This document shows, piece by piece, positions 44,126-51,813 of a stretch of DNA of 64,000 nt. The notes below the pieces were generated by a model that was not told the DNA's origin, searched no databases, and worked only from the letters and a program-made list of their open reading frames with translations. Position 1 is the first letter of the stretch; every line of letters begins with the position of its first letter. The stretch lies in NCBI GenBank assembly GCA_963705835.1, contig CAVPLC010000088.1, positions 95,234 to 159,233 of the forward strand, read 5' to 3'. Both the position numbers and the translations under genes were made by a program. This stretch comes from Palsa-504 sp963705835 (lineage in GTDB: Bacteria; Actinomycetota; Actinomycetes; Streptosporangiales; Streptosporangiaceae).

Positions 44126-44707
44126 ATGCCGTTTCATCCGCCGCCAGCAACCGCGGGTTGGCAGCATCGGGAGGCCCGTTCGGGGTTCGAGGTCGTCTAC
44201 TTCAGGGCGCTGGAGGGCGGGTGGGCCATCGACGGGACCACGGCGGCCGTCGAGGACGCCCAGACCTGGGTCGTGAGCTACAGCATCGAGCTGGATGACG
44301 GCTGGGTCACACGGAACGCGCATATCGGCGCCAGGACCGTATCGGGATTGCGCGAGACCCGGCTGGAGGCAGACGGCGCCGGGCGCTGGCTCGTCAACGG
44401 TGATCCCGCGCCTCATCTGGACGGCTGCCTGGACGTGGATCTGGAGTCCTCGGCCATGACCAACGCGCTGCCGGTTCACCGGCTGGACCTGCCGACGGGG
44501 GCGCAGGCGGGCGCGCCCGCCGCGTACGTCCGCGCGCTCGACCTGAGCGTCGAGCGGCTCGAGCAGGCGTACCTGCGGATCCCGGATGAGGGCGCACATC
44601 AGCGGTACGACTACGCGGCCCCGGCCTTCGGCTTCACGAGCCGCCTGGTCTACGACGACAGCGGGCTGGTCCTCGAGTACCCCGGAATTGCCCAGCGCGC
44701 ACGCTGA
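44126..44707 (+). CDS. Putative glycolipid-binding protein (PF06475 type)
   Basis: 193 residues. The segment RETRLEADGAGRWLVNGDPAPHLDGCLDVDLESSAMTNALPVHRL is diagnostic of the 'putative glycolipid-binding' family, which has a spiral beta fold like LolA/PagM-type proteins. TYDYAAPAFGFTSRLVYD-like RYDYAAPAFGF closes it. No signal peptide. Family members have no confirmed activity beyond ligand-binding proposals. Confidence 0.82.
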   Translation: MPFHPPPATAGWQHREARSGFEVVYFRALEGGWAIDGTTAAVEDAQTWVVSYSIELDDGWVTRNAHIGARTVSGLRETRLEADGAGRWLVNGDPAPHLDGCLDVDLESSAMTNALPVHRLDLPTGAQAGAPAAYVRALDLSVERLEQAYLRIPDEGAHQRYDYAAPAFGFTSRLVYDDSGLVLEYPGIAQRAR

Positions 44708-44719
44708 CCGTGCGCCGCG

Positions 44720-44986
44720 CTAAGGGGCGTCGTCGGGTCCCCAGTCGATGCCGTGCTCGGAGAGCCACGTGCGGTCCCCGGGCCGGAGATCGCCGGGCTC
44801 GCTGGGGCGCGCGTTCACCGCGGCGGGCTGCAGGCCGCCGGTCCCGCCGACATGAGCGGCCCATTCGTCGCCGCGCTCGAGCACGATCTTCTCGAACTGG
44901 GGCGGCCTGCGAAGCAGCAACCGCCTGCTGCACTCGGTGCACGACCACTCTTCGACGTCCTGCGCCAGCGTTCTCGTCCGCGTCAT
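44720..44986 (-). CDS. Small putative zinc-ribbon protein
   Basis: 88 residues from an ATG at 44986. WSCTECSRRLLLRRPPQFEKIVLERGDEWAAHVGG has a single CxxC and a charged strand pattern, and the C-terminus reads PGDRTWLSEHGIDWGPDD. It resembles small hypothetical proteins of actinobacteria; I cannot name the family. A longer frame to 45214 exists but its extra part is not protein-like. Confidence 0.5.
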   Translation of the reverse strand: MTRTRTLAQDVEEWSCTECSRRLLLRRPPQFEKIVLERGDEWAAHVGGTGGLQPAAVNARPSEPGDLRPGDRTWLSEHGIDWGPDDAP

Positions 44987-45250
44987 CTGGTGTGGGGTAG
45001 ACAACCGAACTCCGATCTCCAGCAGGCCCCTCTTGGTTATGCCCAGCTTTGCACGTCTACCCTCGCCGGCTCGGGCAAACGGGCCGCCCGGGACGAAGTG
45101 TCGCGAGATCGGCACATAAATAGACAGAACACGTGTATCAGCCGGCCCTATCTGCAGTCCGTACCCGTAGCCACACGGAAACCAGGCGCCGGTACCGGTG
45201 GCGTGCGCGGGCAAGGTGTCCGCGCAGTAGCCCCAAGCAAGGAAGAATCA

Positions 45251-45730
45251 ATGTCACTGCTTTCAAGCGCACTGCAGACACCGGCCACGGACTTCGGCGT
45301 AACCGGCATCCTGGACGGTCAGGTCACGGGCATGGACGTGCTCGACCCCACCGAGAACAACGAGAAGACCTCGCTGCTCGAGACCGATGACGAGTTCGAC
45401 GTCGTGCTCTCCTGGCAGCTGACCGGCGCGGCCACCCCGATCGTCGGCGGCTCCTGGATCGTCACGCTGTACAGCGACGACATGGACGGGGTCGGTACGA
45501 TGACCGGGCCTCTCGGCACCGCGACCATCCCCATCACCGGCGGGGTCACCCCGCTGAACTTCCAGTGGACGTTCAAGGTCAGCCCGCCGGTGCCCAAGGT
45601 GGGTGTGTACAAGCTGACCGCGGTCATCAACCACTCGCCGACTGGCAACCCGGCCCAGCTTGACGAGATGTTCGGCTTCGCCGAGTCCACGCCGATCCAG
45701 ATCACCGATCCTGTGATCGAGAGCAACTAA
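45251..45730 (+). CDS. Beta-rich protein of unknown function next to CHAT protease
   Basis: 159 residues, acidic and strand-rich, with no signal peptide or membrane segment: FDVVLSWQLTGAATPIVGGSW, IVTLYSDDMDGVGT, FQWTFKVSPPVPKVGVYKLTAVI. The pattern suggests one Ig-like or C2-like sandwich. AGGAAG precedes the ATG. It converges on the first CHAT gene (126-base gap). I do not recognise the family. By position it could be a substrate, inhibitor or structural partner of the protease module. Confidence 0.65.
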   Translation: MSLLSSALQTPATDFGVTGILDGQVTGMDVLDPTENNEKTSLLETDDEFDVVLSWQLTGAATPIVGGSWIVTLYSDDMDGVGTMTGPLGTATIPITGGVTPLNFQWTFKVSPPVPKVGVYKLTAVINHSPTGNPAQLDEMFGFAESTPIQITDPVIESN

Positions 45731-45855
45731 CCCAGCACCTCTACAACCAGCCGCCGCGGCACCAGTCCACGAGGGCGTGCCGCGGCGGCTCGCCATACCC
45801 GGCGCCCAGCGCTGAGCCCGCTGGGTGCCGACGCTGGCGGAGCGCAAGGCCCTTC

Positions 45856-48498
45856 TCAGCCAGCCCCGTGGGCATTGAAGGCGCACCAGTTGACGTAACT
45901 GCGGGGATTGTCAGTGTCCTGTGACTCCCGGGCCTCATGCAGCGCATGGGCCAGCGTGGCGCCACGCGAGAGCGCGAGATGCACAGCGGTCATCAGGTCG
46001 GCAGTCTCGACATCGGGAACGGCGGCGGTGCTGGCCAGGATGCCAGCGGTGCCGCGAGCCAGCAGGGCGCTGACGAAACCGAGGACCTCGTCGCCTGTAT
46101 AGCTGACCTGGGAGCCGGATTCGCAAGAGGCCATTACTAGCCGGTGTGGCGCAACACCTCGCGCGTAGAGTTCCTGGACGGTGAACGGACCGTCGCTGAG
46201 CAACAGCGAGGAAAACATGGGGTTGTCCGCGCGGAGTGTTCCGTGGCAGGCGAGATGGACGAGATGCGCGTCGGCCAAGGCGATGGCGACCGCATCGGCG
46301 GTGCTGGCGGGGGGCGTGATGCTCATCGCAACCGGGTGAATGTCGGCCACTGCCTGCACTTCGGCGACCGCGCCAACCAGATCAGGCCCCGCCACCACGA
46401 CCACGCTGCCATCCGTTCCGTCGCGCGGCCAGGCCTGCGCCGCCTGCGCGGACCGGGCCCAGAAGGTGGCTGAAGGTGCCAGGCACACTGGCCCGCGGTG
46501 CAGCGCCGCCCACGGGACGCCCTGCAGGTCAGCCGGGGGCACGATTACGAGCTCGGCGTCGGCGCTCACCCGCAGGGGTTGCAGGAGGAGCCCGCTGAGC
46601 CTGCGGATCCGCTCGTCCGCGCTCAGACGCGCGGCGGCGAGCGAGGCCTGCTGACTGGTGCGGGTCAGGCGGCGCAACGCGAACTGGAACGCCCGCAGCT
46701 GCTCGCGGACCTGTGCCAACGGCCCGAGGGCGGTGATCCGGCTGCCTCGTGGCTCGATGACCACGGCGAGCAGGTCCCCGTCGAGCAACCCGTATGCGAT
46801 GAGCACTTGCCCATTCAGCCGATCCCGCAGGCCACCTACCGTGATCGGGGCGGCCGATGTCATGGCGATGGATCCTGCCCGCCACGTGGCCCGCCGGATC
46901 CGGCTCTCGATGACCGCCTGCTCCGCTCCGGTGTGGGCCAGAGCCGCAGGCCGTGTACCGTGGATGCGCTCATCCCGTTGCTCGGCCTGCACCGCACGCA
47001 GGGCCGTCAGGTCGTCACGGAGACGGTCGAACGCGGGCGGCTCTACCACGAGCAGGGCGGCCGCACGGCTGCGCTCCATCCAGTTCAGCACCCGGGCTGG
47101 CGAGCCGTCTTTGATCACGACATCCAGGCCGATGAGACCCAGCTCGGCGCCGTGGCCCGAGGCGAGCGCCCGCAGTTCCACCGACGGCAGAGCCCCGCGA
47201 TGGCGTGCGAGGTCGGTAAGGCCGCGGCGGCAATGCGCCAGCGCCTCTCGGTCCCGGTGGCGCATCCGCGCCGCCAAGGCGGAGGACAGCCGACCCCGGA
47301 GCCTGACCAAGACGGGGGCCCCGCGGGCCAGCGAGCCGGCGCGAGTCAGCGCGGCAATGGCCTGGCGGCGTCGGCCGAGCGAGGCGGCCATCAGGCCGGC
47401 CACGAGAAAACCTTGAACCGCAGCCGAGGTCGTGCCCTGGGCATCTAGACGTCTGGCCGCGGCGCGGACCTCGCCCAGGTCGGACAGCGTCGCAGTGCCG
47501 GATCTCAGCTGCGCCTCGGCCTTCACGAGAATGGCGCGGGCGCGCCATGTCGCCCGAGCCTGCTGGCGGAACGCGGACACGGCCGCCGTCGCCGCTGCTC
47601 CCGCCTCCGCGGTGTCGCCCGCCAGCAACGCGAGCCGTGCGACGCGCAGCAGTGCCTCGGCCGCCATCAGCGGAACCCCGGCAGCAGAGAATTCGTCCGC
47701 CGCACGGCGGCTTGCGTAGGCTGCCTCGGGCACCAGCCGCAGGTCCGTCAGGGCGTCGGCATACTCGATATAGTGCTCACCGAGCGGCAGGGCGGCGTCC
47801 CGGTACGCATGTTCGGCCTCCTCGAACATCCGTAGCCCTTCCGCGAACCGCCCGGACTGCACGGTTACCCACGCGCGGCTCTGAATGATGACGGGGTTCC
47901 AGGCCGGCACGATGGCTACGGCGGTCGGCAGCGCCTCATCCAGCCGACGCAGGGCCTGGCGGTACCGGCCCTGCTCGGACTCGATCAGGGCCAGGTTGTT
48001 CGCGGACGCCACCTTGCGCCGTGCGGTGGCGGCCGACCCGGACAGCAATCCATGATAGATGACCGCGGCCTCGTCCAGCCGGCCGATATTCTGCAGCAGG
48101 ACAGCCCGGTGGAAATCCAGTTCGGCCAGGCCCGGGCCGCTGACCAGCGCGGCAGCGGTGCGGAGATCGCGCTGCGCCGCCGCGATCCGGCCAAGTTCCA
48201 GGCTGACGGAGGCGCGGCTCATCAATAGCTCGGCAAGCGTCTCGTGGAGATGGTGCCGGCGCGCAATCCGGCAGGCTTCGTTGAGCAACCGACTGGCCGA
48301 CCGGTCGTCCAGCCGGAGTCGTTCGGCCCAGGCCATCGCCCTCAGCGCCAGGGCCAGCGCCTCTGGCTGGCGCGCCCGCCTGACCTCCGTGACGAGCGCC
48401 TCCGCAGCGGATCGGAATCGGTCCGGGTCGGCGATTACGTCATCGAACGCCTGCCGTGCGCGTATCAGCAGGTCGTCTGGCGTCTCCGTATTAGTCAA
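45856..48498 (-). CDS. TPR-CHAT protease 1
   Basis: 880 residues. Residues about 1-480 are helical TPR-like repeats (for example RQPEALALALRAMAWAERL, GRYRQALRRLDEALP). The C-terminal CHAT (caspase HetF-associated with TPRs) domain has the catalytic His752 in LVHLACHGTL and Cys792 in RLVMASCESG, both intact, plus DEVLGFVSALLARGTAGI. CHAT enzymes are caspase-like proteases (separases, Craspase). The start codon appears to be TTG. It is divergent from an S8 protease gene 74 bases away, implying shared control. Confidence 0.9.
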   Translation of the reverse strand: MTNTETPDDLLIRARQAFDDVIADPDRFRSAAEALVTEVRRARQPEALALALRAMAWAERLRLDDRSASRLLNEACRIARRHHLHETLAELLMSRASVSLELGRIAAAQRDLRTAAALVSGPGLAELDFHRAVLLQNIGRLDEAAVIYHGLLSGSAATARRKVASANNLALIESEQGRYRQALRRLDEALPTAVAIVPAWNPVIIQSRAWVTVQSGRFAEGLRMFEEAEHAYRDAALPLGEHYIEYADALTDLRLVPEAAYASRRAADEFSAAGVPLMAAEALLRVARLALLAGDTAEAGAAATAAVSAFRQQARATWRARAILVKAEAQLRSGTATLSDLGEVRAAARRLDAQGTTSAAVQGFLVAGLMAASLGRRRQAIAALTRAGSLARGAPVLVRLRGRLSSALAARMRHRDREALAHCRRGLTDLARHRGALPSVELRALASGHGAELGLIGLDVVIKDGSPARVLNWMERSRAAALLVVEPPAFDRLRDDLTALRAVQAEQRDERIHGTRPAALAHTGAEQAVIESRIRRATWRAGSIAMTSAAPITVGGLRDRLNGQVLIAYGLLDGDLLAVVIEPRGSRITALGPLAQVREQLRAFQFALRRLTRTSQQASLAAARLSADERIRRLSGLLLQPLRVSADAELVIVPPADLQGVPWAALHRGPVCLAPSATFWARSAQAAQAWPRDGTDGSVVVVAGPDLVGAVAEVQAVADIHPVAMSITPPASTADAVAIALADAHLVHLACHGTLRADNPMFSSLLLSDGPFTVQELYARGVAPHRLVMASCESGSQVSYTGDEVLGFVSALLARGTAGILASTAAVPDVETADLMTAVHLALSRGATLAHALHEARESQDTDNPRSYVNWCAFNAHGAG

Positions 48499-48572
48499 GA
48501 CGTGATCCAGCGCTACTGGCCACGCAGCCGGGATTGTAGTAGCAACGTCCTATCGCCATATGAGAAGGATCG

Positions 48573-50033
48573 GTGAACTCGATGCCGTTTGACGAGACAA
48601 AAAAGGGTGATCCATTCTACGGTGATTTCCCTGACCTGCCGGATAAAGGACCATGGGCGGATCTCGCCGCCACCGTTCAGCGCCAGGTCCGTGAGCTAGC
48701 GCAACTCCGTTTCATGCCGGATGCCCGGCACCGCTTCCTCGAGCAGTTGATGCAGCGGCGGCAGTCGGCCGACCGCTCTGGCGACAACATCGTCGCCCCC
48801 TTCGACTTCCTGCCCGTCGACGCGGGCTTCGACATGCTCATCGTTCCTGATGAGCTCCTGCTCGCCAGGCCGCACCCCGAGTGGGAACCAGACCGGGACA
48901 CGAGGAGTCTGCTCGTTTACCTCGGCCTGGAAATCGGCGAAGTGGACTGCCATGAGCTGCGCCGCCGGGTGCTGCGGCTGATCCCCACCACGCAGATGGG
49001 GCCGAAGCAACTCGCTGACGCGGCATGGCTCCTGCGCAGTAACGGGTTTGAAGCATCGGTGTCCAACATCACGCCGACGTCGCCGATTATCAAGCCGCCT
49101 CCCTCGGGAACCCCAGGCGGAGGGGCGCCTCCCACGGGATCCTCAGCCGGAGGGGCGTCAGGGGTCGAGCCACAGGCCCAGGCCCTGCGCCGGCCGGGCA
49201 GCGACGGCCGCCCTGGGGAGCCGGCCGTGGTTGCTGTCATCGACACCGGCATCCCCCAGGCGCCCCGCGAGGATGGGTGGCTCAACGACGTCCCGCGGGA
49301 TGGCAACATCGACCCGCTCCACGTGTTCCCCCTACCCAACGGGGACGGCTATCTCGACGACGCGGCCGGCCATGGCACGTTCGTCGCCGGGTGCATCCAG
49401 CAGGTCGCACCTGGCGCGGACATCAGGGCTTACCGGGCGGTGGACAGTGACGGCATCGGCAGCGAGGTGAGGGTGGCCTGCGAGCTGATCCGGGCGGTTA
49501 AACAGGACGGCGCTCAGATCGTCAACCTGTCCGTCGGCTGCCAGACGCCGGACAACGTGCCGCCCGTCGGGCTCAAGGCGGCGCTGGAGATCATCGGCGA
49601 GTGGGAGCGCGAGACGGGCCGCGAGGTACTCATCGTTTCGGCGGCCGGTAACTTTGGCGACACGGTTCCCTGCTGGCCCGCCGCGTTCCGCCGGGTGGTA
49701 TCCGTGGCCGCCCTGGCGCCCGACCTGACCGGTGCCCCATGGTCGACGAGGGGTCCCTGGGTCACGTGTTCCACGATCGGCCAGGGGATCTGCTCGACAT
49801 TCGTGACGGGTGAGGAGTCACCTCAGCTGGATCCGCAGGCGACGGTGTTCGGTCCTGACGCGTGGGCGGTGTGGAGTGGCACGTCGTTCTCGGCGCCGCA
49901 GATCGCGGGGGCTCTGGCCCGGCTGCACCAGGTCGACGGATATTCGCCCCGCCAAGCGCTGCGCTGGCTTCTTTCGGCGGGCCGCCCGCTGCCGGGGTTC
50001 GGCCAGGCGCTGAAGATACTCCCGGGCGTCTGA
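48573..50033 (+). CDS. Cytoplasmic S8 (subtilisin-like) protease 1
   Basis: 486 residues with no signal peptide. Residues 1-175 form an N-terminal domain (FDMLIVPDELLLARPHPEWEPD) shared in outline with the second S8 protein; 176-215 is a Gly/Pro linker coded by a 30-base repeat. The catalytic triad is Asp224 (VAVIDTGI), His267 (AAGHGTFVAG) and Ser438 (WSGTSFSAPQIAG); the oxyanion Asn is in VSAAGNFG. GAGAAGGA precedes the GTG; ATG 48582 is an alternative. Paired head-to-head with CHAT 1. Confidence 0.9.
   Translation: MNSMPFDETKKGDPFYGDFPDLPDKGPWADLAATVQRQVRELAQLRFMPDARHRFLEQLMQRRQSADRSGDNIVAPFDFLPVDAGFDMLIVPDELLLARPHPEWEPDRDTRSLLVYLGLEIGEVDCHELRRRVLRLIPTTQMGPKQLADAAWLLRSNGFEASVSNITPTSPIIKPPPSGTPGGGAPPTGSSAGGASGVEPQAQALRRPGSDGRPGEPAVVAVIDTGIPQAPREDGWLNDVPRDGNIDPLHVFPLPNGDGYLDDAAGHGTFVAGCIQQVAPGADIRAYRAVDSDGIGSEVRVACELIRAVKQDGAQIVNLSVGCQTPDNVPPVGLKAALEIIGEWERETGREVLIVSAAGNFGDTVPCWPAAFRRVVSVAALAPDLTGAPWSTRGPWVTCSTIGQGICSTFVTGEESPQLDPQATVFGPDAWAVWSGTSFSAPQIAGALARLHQVDGYSPRQALRWLLSAGRPLPGFGQALKILPGV
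49097..49156. repeat. 30-base direct repeat coding the S8 linker
   Basis: Two tandem 30-base units (GCCTCCCTCGGGAACCCCAG... and GCCTCCCACGGGATCCTCAG...), encoding PPSGTPGGGA and PPTGSSAGGA. They form the flexible linker between the N-terminal domain and the catalytic domain of S8 protease 1. Confidence 0.75.
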
Positions 50034-50160
50034 CCGCGCAGAATCGCCGGTCGGCGTCATCGCCGCCCGGTCGCCGAGTTCCTTTACGAGCACCGCGCGG
50101 AATTCCTCTGATGCCCGCGCGTCATCCTTACCCGATCCCGCCCGGCGGCCGACCGCAGGG

Positions 50161-51630
50161 CTAACACTCGGCTGGGTGGCACTTCCCGCCGTGGCGAGGG
50201 CAGGGGCGGGATCGGCGCGGGGCGGGCTCAATGCGGGGGCCGCAGGGCAGCAGGACGGGACCGACCCCGGGGATCGCCTGGGCCCGGGCCTCGGCGAGCA
50301 GGGCCTCGGCTGCTTCCTTGCCGGTTTCGCCGCTCTGCGACATCCGGGCCGCGACCAGACCGGTCACGATCGGGGTGGAGAACGACGTGCCGCTCCAGCG
50401 CGCCATCCCCCAGAAGTTCCGCACGTCATCCGTGTAGGGGTAGTCCTGGCAGGTATACGGACCGGTCGCGAAGGCGTTGACGAGATTACGGCCGGGCGCG
50501 TAGACCCTCACCCAGTGGCCGTAGTTGCTGAACGTGGCGCGGCCGCGCCAGTCGGCGCCGAGCGCGCCGACGGAGACCATTCCCGGGCTGGCGGCCGGCC
50601 AGGTCGGCTTGCGGTTTCCGTTGTTGCCGGCCGCCACGACGCACGCGACGCCCTGGTGCTCGCGAAGGTGCCGGAAAAAGCCCCAGAAACCCAGCGGGGA
50701 CAGCTCTTTCCTGGTCGTCGCAGTGATCGACAGGTTGAAGACATCGACCCCGAGAGCCAGCGCCCGGTCGAGTTCGGCGCCCAGACATGATTCCAGCACG
50801 CTGCCCGCGATCTGGAAGATGTTCGAGACGATGACGTCCGCCTCGGGGGCCATGCACCGGATAATCCCGGCCACGAAGGTGCCGTGTCCGGCATAGGCGG
50901 GGATGGTGGTGATGCCGTTCACAGTGGTAGCGGACGGATCCCAGTCCTGCGGGGTCCCGTCCTCTTTGAGCGCCCGCGTCACGCCGTTAAGCCAGGGGTG
51001 GTCGACGTCGGCGTCTTGCAGCAGGCCGGTATCGGCCACGTAGATCAGAACCCCGGCGCCGCTGTTTTCCAGGCAGGGCGAGGGGAAGGGCTCGGCGCCG
51101 TAGTACACCACTTCCGGCTCGGTGGCCGGGCAGGGGCCGGTCGGGGCGACGGTGAAGACGTGGTCGGGCGTCGCGATGCCCGCGCCGAGACTCTTGTCGA
51201 TTATCTTCAGCGAGTCGGCCGCAGTGGGGCGATTTTCGGCCGGGAGCTCGTCGCTCTGGGTCAGGAGGGAAACGCCGGGAACGACCTGCCGGACCTGCCC
51301 CTGGGAGAACTTGAGACCAGGGTTGAAGATCTGGAACACGTCCTGGACGTACTTGTCGCGGACGAGGAGCCGGCCCTCGGCGTACATGTATTCGATCCCG
51401 CCATCAGGGGCGGGAACGTCAATGATCGTCAGGTTTTGCTGGGCCAGAAATTCAGCTTTGATGGTCTGGACCTGGTCCGCGATCCTCTCCACCAGGCGAC
51501 TTTCCCAGCTCTTTGGTCCGAGCACGATTCCTCCAGATTGTGGCAGCTTGGCGTAGCCGATGCTGGACTTGAGCCAGACCCGCCGTAAGGTGCGTCCGCA
51601 GGCCGGGCAATTGTGCGGAGCGACCCGCAT
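50161..51630 (-). CDS. Cytoplasmic S8 (subtilisin-like) protease 2 with terminal Cys motifs
   Basis: 489 residues from ATG 51630 (GTG 51645 is possible). The N-terminus begins with HNCPACGRTLRR, half a zinc ribbon, and the C-terminus ends CPRHGGKCHPAEC, which could supply the other ligands. Between is an N-terminal domain (GRLLVRDKYVQDVFQIF) and the S8 domain with triad Asp200 (YVADTGLL), His249 (YAGHGTFVAG) and Ser416 (WSGTSFSTPIVTG). No export signal. It is convergent with S8 protease 1 and divergent from CHAT 2. Confidence 0.9.
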   Translation of the reverse strand: MRVAPHNCPACGRTLRRVWLKSSIGYAKLPQSGGIVLGPKSWESRLVERIADQVQTIKAEFLAQQNLTIIDVPAPDGGIEYMYAEGRLLVRDKYVQDVFQIFNPGLKFSQGQVRQVVPGVSLLTQSDELPAENRPTAADSLKIIDKSLGAGIATPDHVFTVAPTGPCPATEPEVVYYGAEPFPSPCLENSGAGVLIYVADTGLLQDADVDHPWLNGVTRALKEDGTPQDWDPSATTVNGITTIPAYAGHGTFVAGIIRCMAPEADVIVSNIFQIAGSVLESCLGAELDRALALGVDVFNLSITATTRKELSPLGFWGFFRHLREHQGVACVVAAGNNGNRKPTWPAASPGMVSVGALGADWRGRATFSNYGHWVRVYAPGRNLVNAFATGPYTCQDYPYTDDVRNFWGMARWSGTSFSTPIVTGLVAARMSQSGETGKEAAEALLAEARAQAIPGVGPVLLPCGPRIEPAPRRSRPCPRHGGKCHPAEC

Positions 51631-51813
51631 GTGTGTTTGATACACCCTGGGTGGGACGCACGCTCAGGAAGGGGCCGACAACGCCAGTCACGTTTTGCAA
51701 CTTTTCATTTACTAATAGTGTGCACGCGCAGGAAGGCGGGTCATGAAAGCGCCGCAGCGCATTCGGCAGATTCACGATGGACCGTTCCACCATGGGCCTC
51801 TAAGATCAGTCTT

